In this document: positions 24,883 through 32,248 of the stretch, in pieces
How positions within the stretch are numbered: the stretch's first letter is position 1
Layout of the letters: the number at the start of each line of letters is the position of its first letter
Source: Bacteroidales bacterium UBA2939
Lineage (GTDB): Bacteria > Bacteroidota > Bacteroidia > Bacteroidales > P3
NCBI GenBank assembly: GCA_002349055.1
Contig: DECD01000036.1
Span: 9,020 to 59,225 of the forward strand
Reading direction: 5' to 3'
Length of the DNA: 50,206 bases
The notes under the pieces: model-generated
Told to the model about the DNA's origin: nothing
Database searches by the model: none
Seen by the model: only the letters and a program-made list of their open reading frames with translations
Made by a program: the position numbers and the translations under genes

Positions 24883-25346
24883 ACAGAGAGGAATTTACGA
24901 ATGTCGCTGATGACCGAGTCGGCCTCGCACTGATTGTTGCAGACCACCACGGGTTCTGTCTCCTCCTGGATGGCGAGCCTGGCTTTCGGCCTCTTCTGTA
25001 GAGACGCAGCCCGCTGCGTCTTCGCTGTCGTCTGCTGGGGAGCTACAGTCTCTATCGCGGGAGGCGCAGCGGGCTGCGTCTCTACGGTCGGGACAGGAAT
25101 TTCTATCGCCTCGGCCATGAGGGGCTCTTGCTCGCGCGGCAGCATGGTCAGTGTGCCGGCACCTACGACCATCATGGCCGCCACAGCCAACGACACCCGG
25201 CGCCAAATGATGCCCCTAACCTTGCGGCCAGCAGCGGCGAAGACTTCGTCTTTATGCGTCAGGCGTTCAAGTTCGGCCCGCTCCTCTTCGTTCAACGTAC
25301 CCTCGCGGAACTTCTCCAGAAGGTACTGCATGGAATTCTGTTTCAT
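24879..25346 (-). CDS. Membrane anti-sigma-like protein
   Basis: 155 residues. The N-terminal cytoplasmic part (LEKFREGTLNEEERAELERL) looks like the short helical segment of small anti-sigma factors. One transmembrane helix follows at about residues 52-69 (VSLAVAAMMVVGAGTLTML), then a Pro/Ala/Gln-rich periplasmic tail. The tail contains two translated copies of the GACGCAGC palindrome (VETQPAA; KTQRAAS). It overlaps the sigma gene by 4 bases and the DUF4252 gene by 4 bases. The anti-sigma role rests on context and topology. Confidence 0.65.
   Translation of the reverse strand: MKQNSMQYLLEKFREGTLNEEERAELERLTHKDEVFAAAGRKVRGIIWRRVSLAVAAMMVVGAGTLTMLPREQEPLMAEAIEIPVPTVETQPAAPPAIETVAPQQTTAKTQRAASLQKRPKARLAIQEETEPVVVCNNQCEADSVISDIRKFLSV
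24998..25085. repeat. Inverted pair of GACGCAGC/GCTGCGTC palindromes (copies 2 and 3)
   Basis: Copy 2 (24998-25023) and copy 3 (25063-25085) are in opposite orientation, each internally palindromic, and together share GTAGAGACGCAG. Both are translated in the anti-sigma-like gene without breaking the frame. Confidence 0.8.
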
Positions 25347-25801
25347 ATCTCTTGCTCTATTTTTTTTCTCAGTTCATAATGGGCTTTGGCGAGGATGCGC
25401 TTCACCGTCGACACGCTCATCTGCATCATGCCTGCTACCTCGCTCAGTGTGTATCCGTCTTCGTCGTGCAACTCGACGATGGACCGGGCCACCTCCGACA
25501 GCTCTGCCTTTTTCTCGGCCACTATGTTCAACAACTCTTCGTGCTCATAGTCGGTCACCAACGTCACCTCGTCCAGACTCATCAGTTTGTTCCTCCGTTT
25601 GAGGATAGCCAGGCTGTTATTCTTCACCACACTCGTACAATAGCGGCAGACATCCTTCACCCCCAACTGCAACATCGTCTTCACCAACGCCTCCTGTACC
25701 GCCTCGCGGGCGTTGTCGTCGTCCCTGAGGATGGCCATCGCCACGCTATAGAAGTCCAGGTAGTGGTCTACCAGCAATTGTCGCTTCTCCGCCCTTTTCA
25801 T
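25343..25801 (-). CDS. ECF-type RNA polymerase sigma-70 factor
   Basis: 152 residues. Region 2 (LLVDHYLDFYSVAMAILRDD) and region 4 with a helix-turn-helix (YTLSEVAGMMQMSVSTVKRI) are both clear, with no region 1 or 3. An alternative TTG start 15 bases upstream is possible; I choose the ATG at 25801. It forms an overlapping three-gene module with the membrane protein and the DUF4252 protein, so it is probably held inactive at the membrane. Target promoters are unknown. Confidence 0.88.
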   Translation of the reverse strand: MKRAEKRQLLVDHYLDFYSVAMAILRDDDNAREAVQEALVKTMLQLGVKDVCRYCTSVVKNNSLAILKRRNKLMSLDEVTLVTDYEHEELLNIVAEKKAELSEVARSIVELHDEDGYTLSEVAGMMQMSVSTVKRILAKAHYELRKKIEQEI

Positions 25802-25840
25802 ACTATATAGAGTCAAAAGTGCCGTTTTTGGCTCACACTT

Positions 25841-26287
25841 TTAACATTTTTTTTCTAAACGGGGTAGTTCTTGTAGTTGTTTCAGGCATCCTTTTTTAAA
25901 GTCTACAGATATGATAACCTCTTGTTTACCATTGGTTAGCATCAGGTACGGCACCCTCAAGACGGTATTGTAGCGGCAGGCTTGGTCGCAGACCTTCTGG
26001 GTGAGTGGAATTTCACATTTTTTGCATTCCACTATCATCCACGGCTGGCTGTCCCGGAAGACCACGATGTCGCAGCGGCGCGTCATGCCGTTGAGCGTGA
26101 TGGCTCCTTCGACCTGCATCACTTCCAACGGGTAGCCGCCCTCGCCGTGCAGCCGCTGTATGGTACACTGCCGCACCCACTCCTCCGGCGTCAGCGCCAC
26201 CCACCGCCGCCGCACAGGGTCGAACACCTCCCTACGGCCTTCGCATTCACGAGTGAGGATACTAGTATATGGTGCTTTCGTCGCCAC
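25841..26287 (-). CDS. HsdR N-terminal-domain protein (HSDR_N_2 type)
   Basis: 148 residues with a PD-(D/E)XK-like core: TRRCDIVVFRD then WMIVECKKCEIPL supply D and ExK. Bacteroidetes carry this small stand-alone protein in ordinary chromosomal settings, without HsdM or HsdS. No type I partners are seen here. It overlaps the end of the TonB receptor gene by 26 bases. The function is unknown; a nuclease fold without proven restriction is the safest description. Confidence 0.75.
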   Translation of the reverse strand: MATKAPYTSILTRECEGRREVFDPVRRRWVALTPEEWVRQCTIQRLHGEGGYPLEVMQVEGAITLNGMTRRCDIVVFRDSQPWMIVECKKCEIPLTQKVCDQACRYNTVLRVPYLMLTNGKQEVIISVDFKKGCLKQLQELPRLEKKC

Positions 26288-28811
26288 CTTCTTCTTCCTG
26301 CTGTTGGGGTTTCTGTTTGAGGCCGTTGTTGATTTTCCAACTGAAGCCGAGGGTGATGGTGGGGGAGAGGCGTTTGGCCTTGACCACGCGGTTCATCTGG
26401 TTGTCGTAGGTGCGATGGCCCCAGCCGCCGGTGCAGAGGACATCGCTGACGCGCAGGCTGACGGTGCCGCGACGCTGCAACACATCTTTTTTCACTGCGA
26501 GGTCGACCCAGTAGTTGGCATCCATCTCGGTCTGCAAGTCGAGCCACGGTGCCCAGTACTGGCCGCTAATCTGGATGGTCCAGTCGTGAGGCAGGTTCAT
26601 GTAGGAACTGAACTTGCCGCTGGCTTGGAACGATGACTTGTCCTGGTTGTTGAGCAAGGCGGTGCCCTCGATATGGTTCTGGTAAAGGTTCACGCTGACG
26701 TTGATCTTCCACCACTGGAGAATCTGCCAGTCGACGATGAACTCCATGCCATAGTTATATCCGGTGCTGAGGTTAAAGGAGGTCGAGGCGCGGTAGCCGT
26801 CGTAGAGCGCATTGTAGGGCTCCCACCAGGCGTACTTGTCGGCACTGTCGGCACACCACATAAAGCCATAGCGGGTAATCATGTTGTTGGTCTGGCGGTA
26901 GTAGAGCGATGTGAAGATGTTCACCTTGTCGATGCCGAGGTTATAGGAGAGCTCTAAGGCATTGGTGTACTCGGGGTCGAGGTTGGGGTTGCCGAAGCTT
27001 ATCTGGTCGCCCTCGCGAACATCCATATAGGGATTGAGGTCCCAGAAATGGGGACGATGCACGCGGCGGCTGTAGCTCACCTGCATGCTTTGCAAGTCAC
27101 TGAACTTATAAGACAGATGCAGCGTTGGATAGAGCTGCCAGTAGGTCTTGTTGACGGTGGTGGCGGGATGGTTGAGGTCCTTGCCATCGATGAACGAATA
27201 TTCGCCACGCAGGCCCGCTTGTAACGAGAGGTTCTCGGTGAGGTTGCCACCCAAGGTGCCATAGATGCCGTGCACCTGCTGGTTGTAGTCAAAATGGGTC
27301 GACGAGGTGGCATCGAAGACATGCGTTGTGGTGCTGGTGGTGCGGTAGTAGTCAGCCTTTTGGTTGGGCCAGTCCATGCGACCCTCGTAGCCGGTCTCCA
27401 GCCGCCAGCCGTTGTCGAAGGGACGCAGCCAGTTCAACTTCAAGTTCAGCGCCTGGTGGTGGTTCTCGGTCTCGCTTTCGCGAAGGTAGTAGTGGTCGTA
27501 TTGGGCAGCGACATCGTTATAGACCTGTTCCTGCTCGCCCTCGCCCGTTACCTTGCGGGTGCTGAAGGTGGCATCAAAGGTTAACTCCTCGTCCTTGCGG
27601 TCGAATTTCTTCGTGTAGAGGAGGTTGAACGAGTGGTTTTGGTTCACATTGTCGCTACCGGTGGTCTGGTTGTAGTGCAGCGAGTCGTTGGGATTGAACA
27701 CGTCCTCGGCGTAGATGTCGCTGTGGCGCTGACGGTTGCCGCCACGCAGCTGGTAGGAAAGCAGCAGACTGTTGTGGTCGTCGAAATAGTATTCACCGCC
27801 GATTTTGAAACTTCCCATATAGTTGGGGTTGAGGCTGTATTGGTCGATGTCGTAGTGCGACCGCGTAGAGCCGCCAAGGTTCAGGTACTCAATGTCGGAG
27901 TTGGAGTGGTTGCCGCGCTGGCGCACGCCGCCGTCGGCATTGAAGAAGAGGTTGTACTTTTCGGTGGTGTAGTTGAGGCTGACATTGGTCATGGCTGTCG
28001 GAATCATCCGCGGCAGTTCGTCGGGCACCATGAAGGGCACCGGGGCACCAACGTTGGTGCTCACCACGCCGTTGAGACCCAGCGCACCAGCGGTCTTGTC
28101 CTTGAGTTTGATATTGATGATTCCACTCATGCCCTCAGGGTCGTACTTGGCCGAGGGGTTGGTGATGACTTCGACATTCTCCACCGTTGAAGCGGGAATC
28201 TGCTCGAGCAGAGAGGCCAGGTCGCTGGAGAGCAACTCGCTGGGACGACCGTTGACCAACACCTTGACATTGGTGGAGCCGCGCAGCGTCACGTTGCCGT
28301 CGTTGTCCACAGCCACACTGGGCACCTGTTCGAGCACGTCGGTGGCGGTGCCGCCGCCGGCCACGATGTTCTTGTCGACATTCACCACGCGCTTGTCGAG
28401 TTGGTATTCTACCATGCTGCGCTCGGCGGTAATCTCGACGGCCTCCATCATGGTGCCTGTCATCTTCAGCTGCACCTTGCCGACATTCACCTCGCGGTGC
28501 TTGTCACCGAGGGTCACCGGCTCTTTATAGTACCATGCATCGTAGCCGATGAAGGTGACACGCAAGATATAGCGCCCATAGGGTGCCGTCAGCGAGAAAC
28601 TGCCGTTGCCCTCGCTCACGGTGCCGTTGGCCAACGAAGAGTCGGCAACCTTGAGCAGCGCCACGGTGGCATACTCAATGTTCTCACCCGTCCGTGCGTC
28701 AACCACACGACCACGCACCGTTCCTTGTTGCGCCTGTAGGGAATTGAAAATTGAAAGTTGAAAATTGAAAATTATGCAAGCGCAAAAAACGGCTTTCAGA
28801 AACCTTCTCAT
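26262..28811 (-). CDS. TonB-dependent receptor-like outer-membrane protein with carboxypeptidase-regulatory domain
   Basis: 849 residues. The signal peptide MRRFLKAVFCACIIFNFQ... is partly made of a translated 7-bp repeat. A carboxypeptidase-regulatory domain follows (GTVRGRVVDARTGENIEYAT), then a plug (DVLEQVPSVAVDNDGNVTLR; VLVNGRPSELLSSD; IPASTVENVEVITNPSAKYD) and a long barrel. It is the same broad family as the protein at 10.5-12.7 kb. No SusD gene is adjacent, so glycan import is not implied; the ligand is unknown. Confidence 0.85.
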   Translation of the reverse strand: MRRFLKAVFCACIIFNFQLSIFNSLQAQQGTVRGRVVDARTGENIEYATVALLKVADSSLANGTVSEGNGSFSLTAPYGRYILRVTFIGYDAWYYKEPVTLGDKHREVNVGKVQLKMTGTMMEAVEITAERSMVEYQLDKRVVNVDKNIVAGGGTATDVLEQVPSVAVDNDGNVTLRGSTNVKVLVNGRPSELLSSDLASLLEQIPASTVENVEVITNPSAKYDPEGMSGIINIKLKDKTAGALGLNGVVSTNVGAPVPFMVPDELPRMIPTAMTNVSLNYTTEKYNLFFNADGGVRQRGNHSNSDIEYLNLGGSTRSHYDIDQYSLNPNYMGSFKIGGEYYFDDHNSLLLSYQLRGGNRQRHSDIYAEDVFNPNDSLHYNQTTGSDNVNQNHSFNLLYTKKFDRKDEELTFDATFSTRKVTGEGEQEQVYNDVAAQYDHYYLRESETENHHQALNLKLNWLRPFDNGWRLETGYEGRMDWPNQKADYYRTTSTTTHVFDATSSTHFDYNQQVHGIYGTLGGNLTENLSLQAGLRGEYSFIDGKDLNHPATTVNKTYWQLYPTLHLSYKFSDLQSMQVSYSRRVHRPHFWDLNPYMDVREGDQISFGNPNLDPEYTNALELSYNLGIDKVNIFTSLYYRQTNNMITRYGFMWCADSADKYAWWEPYNALYDGYRASTSFNLSTGYNYGMEFIVDWQILQWWKINVSVNLYQNHIEGTALLNNQDKSSFQASGKFSSYMNLPHDWTIQISGQYWAPWLDLQTEMDANYWVDLAVKKDVLQRRGTVSLRVSDVLCTGGWGHRTYDNQMNRVVKAKRLSPTITLGFSWKINNGLKQKPQQQEEEGGDESTIY
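28741..28774. repeat. 7-bp tandem array, TTTTCAA (copy in receptor signal peptide)
   Basis: On the minus strand, heptamers TTTTCAA, TTTTCAA, CTTTCAA and TTTTCAA are read as FNFQLSIFN within the hydrophobic core of the signal peptide. Confidence 0.85.
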
Positions 28812-28841
28812 TTGTCTTAACTCCTGTCTCCTTGACTTCTT

Positions 28842-29201
28842 TTACTGTTTCGGTTGGCGGACGAAGTGCGGCATCTCGAAGGGAATCTCAATCGAGTACT
28901 CGATGAGGCCGCCGAAAGAGCCGTTTTCCTTGTACCAGGGGGTCTGGTAGATGAGCTTTTTGACCTTGGAGCCGTCGGCGAGGGTCTTCTCGATGGTGTA
29001 GGCGTTGAGCTGCTGGTGCTCGAGGAGGCCGCGGAGCTTGGTCTTGGCGGGCTCGGGGTGGCAGTTCATGAGGTTGTAGCCCACAATCTTCTGGCCGTGG
29101 CTGTTGACGTCGGCCGAATGCTGGTTCATATCAAGAATATTGCCATCAGGGTCACAGACGGTGATGGCAATATTCTTCAGGTTTTCAAAATATTGTTCCA
29201 T
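28842..29201 (-). CDS. Single-domain PAS protein
   Basis: 119 residues, essentially one PAS domain: ITVCDPDGNILDMNQHSAD, then a loop GYNLMNCHPEPAKTKLRGLL and C-terminal strands (NGSFGGLIEYSIEIPF). The NCHP motif resembles the PAS of DUF438-type proteins, where a histidine may bind haem; this is inference. There is no output domain, so it would act by protein contact or as a small sensor. Its upstream neighbour on the same strand is a phosphate butyryltransferase-like gene, separated by a hairpin repeat. Confidence 0.75.
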   Translation of the reverse strand: MEQYFENLKNIAITVCDPDGNILDMNQHSADVNSHGQKIVGYNLMNCHPEPAKTKLRGLLEHQQLNAYTIEKTLADGSKVKKLIYQTPWYKENGSFGGLIEYSIEIPFEMPHFVRQPKQ

Positions 29202-29203
29202 TA

Positions 29204-29287
29204 GTTTAAGGTTTAGGGTTTAAGGTTTAAAGATTAAAGTCAACGGTCTGCGTAGTCCCTTAAACCTTAAACTTTAAACCTTAAACC
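29204..29287. repeat. Inverted 7-bp array, TTTAAGG/CCTTAAA
   Basis: The left arm (29204-29232) is TTTAAGG-like heptamers (TTTAAGG, TTTAGGG, TTTAAGG, TTTAAAG). The right arm (29259-29286) is the reverse complement (CTTAAAC units). About 26 bases lie between them. The arms can pair over about 28 bases with few mismatches, between the PAS gene and the phosphate butyryltransferase-like gene. Confidence 0.85.
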
Positions 29288-29293
29288 AAGGCA

Positions 29294-30202
29294 TTATTTG
29301 CACTGCAGAGCAGCGAGGGCGATGCTGTAGAGTTTGGTCTTGGCGCTGTCGCCGCGGCTGGTGAGGACGCAGGGGACGCGGGCGCCCATGACCATGCAGG
29401 CGAGTTCGGCGTGGGCGAACTTGGTGCAGGCTTTGTAGAAGATGTTGCCGCTCTCGATGTTGGGGAAGAGGAGGCAGTCGGCGTCACCGGCGACCTCGCT
29501 GGTGAGCTTCTTGGTCTGAGCGCTCTCTTTGTCGATGGCGCAGTCGAGGCTGAGGGGGCCGTCGACCACGGCGCCGGGAATCTGGCCACGGAGGCTCTGC
29601 ATGCCGAGCCAAGCGGCTTCGGCGCAAGCGGGCATTCCGATGGAGACCTGCTCGGTGGCGGCGAGAACGGCCACTTTGGGTTTGGGGTTCTCGAGGCTCT
29701 TGGAGACCTGGATGAGGAAGTTCATGATGGCGGTCTTCTGCTTGAAGTCGGGGGCGGGGATGATGGCCATGTCGGAGCAGCAGAGCAGCTTGTGGTAGGC
29801 GGGAACCTCCATGACGGCCATGTGGGTCAGCATGTCGTTCTTCTTGCCGGGCATGAGGCCGTTCTCCTTGTTGAGGATGGCGCGCATGTACTTGTCGGTG
29901 GAGAGCAGACCCTTCATCAGGAAGTCGCCCTTGCCCTCGTTGATGAGCTTCACAGCCAGGGCACCGGCCTTGTTGTCGTTGGCTTCCTGGACCATCTCGA
30001 ACTTGTTGGGGTCAATGCCTTCTTCGGCGCAGACTTTCTTCATGGTGTCGATGTCGCCCACGAGGGTAGCATCCACGATACCGCGGTCGATAGCGGCGCT
30101 AACAGCGGCGATGGTGTGGCTATCGTTGGCATAGGCAGCCACCAAACGTTTCTTACCTTTAGATTTGACCAGTTCCAGCAGGTCGTCAAGTTTCGTAATC
30201 AT
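29294..30202 (-). CDS. ptb: Phosphate butyryltransferase / phosphate acetyltransferase-like enzyme
   Basis: 302 residues of the PTA_PTB family, transferring an acyl group between CoA and phosphate; with a kinase this yields ATP. Typical segments are AIDRGIVDATLVGD, DFLMKGLLSTDKYMRAIL, HMAVMEVPAYHKLLCCSD, ATEQVSIGMPAC and CVLTSRGDSAKTKLYS. Length fits Ptb rather than the longer Pta. No butyrate kinase is adjacent, so the physiological acyl group (butyryl, isobutyryl or aryl-acyl) is open. Confidence 0.82.
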   Translation of the reverse strand: MITKLDDLLELVKSKGKKRLVAAYANDSHTIAAVSAAIDRGIVDATLVGDIDTMKKVCAEEGIDPNKFEMVQEANDNKAGALAVKLINEGKGDFLMKGLLSTDKYMRAILNKENGLMPGKKNDMLTHMAVMEVPAYHKLLCCSDMAIIPAPDFKQKTAIMNFLIQVSKSLENPKPKVAVLAATEQVSIGMPACAEAAWLGMQSLRGQIPGAVVDGPLSLDCAIDKESAQTKKLTSEVAGDADCLLFPNIESGNIFYKACTKFAHAELACMVMGARVPCVLTSRGDSAKTKLYSIALAALQCK

Positions 30203-30248
30203 CTTATTGTTAATTTTTTAATTGTTAATAAATCAATATTTGAAATTG

Positions 30249-30280
30249 CAAATATACAACATTCCTTTAAATGTACAAAA
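30249..30280 (-). promoter_or_regulatory. Promoter of the phosphate butyryltransferase-like gene
   Basis: Minus strand: TTTTG (30276-30280), 19 bases, TATATTTG (30249-30256), 47 bases before the ATG. Confidence 0.75.
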
Positions 30281-30300
30281 TAAAAAATACATATCTTCAC

Positions 30301-30396
30301 CACATCATCTCCGAGACATCTCCGACGGTGATCGGAGTTGACTCGGAGTTGACTCGGAGTTGAGTCGGACTTGATACGGAGTTGATGCTTGGTATC
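30301..30396. repeat. 11-bp repeat array with palindromic centre (copy C)
   Basis: The centre CTCCGA...TCGGAG (30320-30337) is flanked rightward by GGAGTTGACTC twice, GGAGTTGAGTC, GGACTTGATAC and GGAGTTGATGC. Leftward on the other strand are GGAGATGTCTC and GGAGATGATGT. It lies between two divergent promoters, about 50 bases before the -33 box of rimP. Confidence 0.9.
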
Positions 30397-30447
30397 AGGT
30401 TGTTAGAAAACGGGCGAAAAAGAAGTAAAAATTTTTTTGACGACAAA

Positions 30448-30479
30448 TTTTGCCAGTTCGAAAAAAGGTTGTATCTTTG
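30448..30479 (+). promoter_or_regulatory. Promoter of rimP-nusA-infB
   Basis: TTTTG (30448-30452), 19 bases, TATCTTTG (30472-30479). It shares the extended TTTTGCCA -33 with the two tRNA promoters. Confidence 0.8.
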
Positions 30480-30489
30480 CAACGGAATG

Positions 30490-30514
30490 AGAGAGGTCGA
30501 GAACCTCTCTTTTT
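30490..30514 (+). terminator. Terminator-like hairpin in the rimP leader
   Basis: Perfect 8-bp stem AGAGAGGT/ACCTCTCT with loop CGAGA, followed directly by TTTT. It lies just after the expected transcription start and 8 bases before the rimP ATG, so it could act as an attenuator. Confidence 0.6.
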
Positions 30515-30521
30515 GTTAGTT

Positions 30522-30962
30522 ATGATAGAGAAAATCAAGATATTAGAACTGGTAAACAATGCCTTGGAGGGCAGCGAAAAGTTCCTTGTGAACCTCAAAA
30601 TCACGCCCGACAACCGCATTTTTGTCGACATCGACGGCGACAACGGCGTCACTATCGACGACTGCATCGAGTTGACCCGCGCCATCGAGGGCCAGCTGGA
30701 CCGCGAAGAGGAGGATTTCGAACTCAACGTGAGTTCCGCCGGTGCCGATATGCCGCTGAAGCTCACGCGTCAATACCGTAAGAACGTGGGCCGCGAGCTG
30801 GAGGTGGTGATGATGGACGGCGAGAAGGCCGAGGGCACCCTCGAGGATGCCTCGGACGAAGGCATCGTGCTCCGCACCAAGGGCACCAAGAAGCAGGCCC
30901 CCGAGACCCTGCACCTGGCCTACCGCGACATCAAGAGCGCCCGGGTGGCAATCAAGTTTTAG
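30522..30962 (+). CDS. rimP: Ribosome maturation factor
   Basis: Needed for 30S subunit maturation. 146 residues from MIEKIKILELVNNALEG; the N-terminal domain contains VDIDGDNGVTIDDCIELTRA and the C-terminal SH3-like domain contains GRELEVVMMDGEKAEGTL, both standard. A longer in-frame start at 30450 lies within the promoter and is rejected. It is the first gene of the rimP-nusA-infB operon. Confidence 0.92.
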   Translation: MIEKIKILELVNNALEGSEKFLVNLKITPDNRIFVDIDGDNGVTIDDCIELTRAIEGQLDREEEDFELNVSSAGADMPLKLTRQYRKNVGRELEVVMMDGEKAEGTLEDASDEGIVLRTKGTKKQAPETLHLAYRDIKSARVAIKF

Positions 30963-30986
30963 AAACAAAGAATAAACAACAATACA

Positions 30987-32222
30987 ATGAAGACGTTAGA
31001 CTTGAGTGGTTCCTTTCAGGAATTCAAGGAATTTAAGAACATCGACCGCGAGACTTTGATGCGCATCCTGGAGGAGGTTTTCCGCACAGCCCTGGCCAAA
31101 CGCTACGGCTCGGAAGACAACTTCGACATCATCGTCAACATCGACAAGGGCGACTTGGAGATTTTCCGCAACCGCATGATTGTGGAAGACGGCGAGGTGA
31201 AGGATGCCAGCCGCGAGATTGCGTTGAGCGATGCCCAGAAGATTGAGTCGGACTTCGAGGTCGGCGAGGAATGCTCCGAGCCCATCCTGATGACCGATTT
31301 CGGCCGCCGCGAAATCCTCAGCATCCGTCAGAACCTGGTGAGCAAAATCCAGGACTACGAGAAGAGCCTCATCTTCCAGAAATACAAGGAGAAGGTGGGC
31401 GAAATCATCGTGGGCGAGGTCTACCAGCCGTGGAACAAAGAGGTGCTCATCCTCGACGACGAGAAGATTGAGCTCGTGCTGCCCAAGAGCGAGCAGATTC
31501 CGGCCGACCACTTCCGCAAGGGCGACACCGTGCGCGCCGTGGTGCTGAAGGTGGAGATGAAAAACAACAACCCCAGCATCATCCTCAGCCGCACCAGCCC
31601 CATCTTCCTTGAGCGCCTGCTCGAAGCCGAAGTGCCCGAGATTTACGACGGCCTCATCACCATCAAGAACATCGTCCGCCAGCCTGGCGAGCGCGCCAAG
31701 GTGGCCGTGGAGAGCTACGACGACCGCATCGACCCCGTGGGAAGCTGCGTGGGTGTCAAGGGTGGCCGTATTCATGGCATCGTCCGCGAGCTGAGAAACG
31801 AGAACATCGACGTCATCAACTACACGCCGCGTGTCGACGTGATGATTCAGCGCGCCCTCTCGCCCGCCAAGGTCAGCAACATCAAGATCAACGAAGAAGA
31901 GAAGAAGGCCGAGGTGTTTATGCAGCCCGACCAGGTGAGCCTGGCCATCGGCAAGGGCGGCTACAACATCAAGCTGGCCAGCAAACTTGTGGGCTACGAA
32001 ATCGAGGTCTACCGCGACACCGACGAGGATTACGACGATGTGGCACTGGTGGAATTCAACGACGAAATCGACCAGTGGATTATCGACGAGCTCATCAAGA
32101 TTGGCTGCGACACCGCCAAGAGCGTACTCGCCCTGCCCAAGCAGGAACTTATCACCCGCACCGACCTCGAGGAAGAGACCATCGACCACGTACTCGATGT
32201 GCTGAGAGCAGAATTTGAATAA
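30987..32222 (+). CDS. nusA: Transcription termination/antitermination factor
   Basis: 411 residues. The N-terminal RNA-polymerase-binding domain (about 1-130) is followed by an S1 domain (GEIIVGEVYQPWNKEVLI), KH1 (DRIDPVGSCVGVKGGRIHG) and KH2 (QVSLAIGKGGYNIKLASKL). The acidic C-terminal repeats of E. coli NusA are absent, as usual in Bacteroidetes. Middle gene of the operon; NusA may control its own leader hairpin, which is inference. Confidence 0.95.
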   Translation: MKTLDLSGSFQEFKEFKNIDRETLMRILEEVFRTALAKRYGSEDNFDIIVNIDKGDLEIFRNRMIVEDGEVKDASREIALSDAQKIESDFEVGEECSEPILMTDFGRREILSIRQNLVSKIQDYEKSLIFQKYKEKVGEIIVGEVYQPWNKEVLILDDEKIELVLPKSEQIPADHFRKGDTVRAVVLKVEMKNNNPSIILSRTSPIFLERLLEAEVPEIYDGLITIKNIVRQPGERAKVAVESYDDRIDPVGSCVGVKGGRIHGIVRELRNENIDVINYTPRVDVMIQRALSPAKVSNIKINEEEKKAEVFMQPDQVSLAIGKGGYNIKLASKLVGYEIEVYRDTDEDYDDVALVEFNDEIDQWIIDELIKIGCDTAKSVLALPKQELITRTDLEEETIDHVLDVLRAEFE

Positions 32223-32248
32223 ATCATTAAAGAAAGGACTCGAAGATT

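Noticed and set aside
25841..26287. Remnant of a type I restriction system
   Set aside because: The HsdR_N-like protein is complete at 148 residues and no HsdM, HsdS or helicase remains are nearby; this small family is common by itself.
29204..29287. Telomere-like TTTAGGG repeats
   Set aside because: Only one unit is TTTAGGG; the others vary and the tract is an internal inverted pair between bacterial genes.
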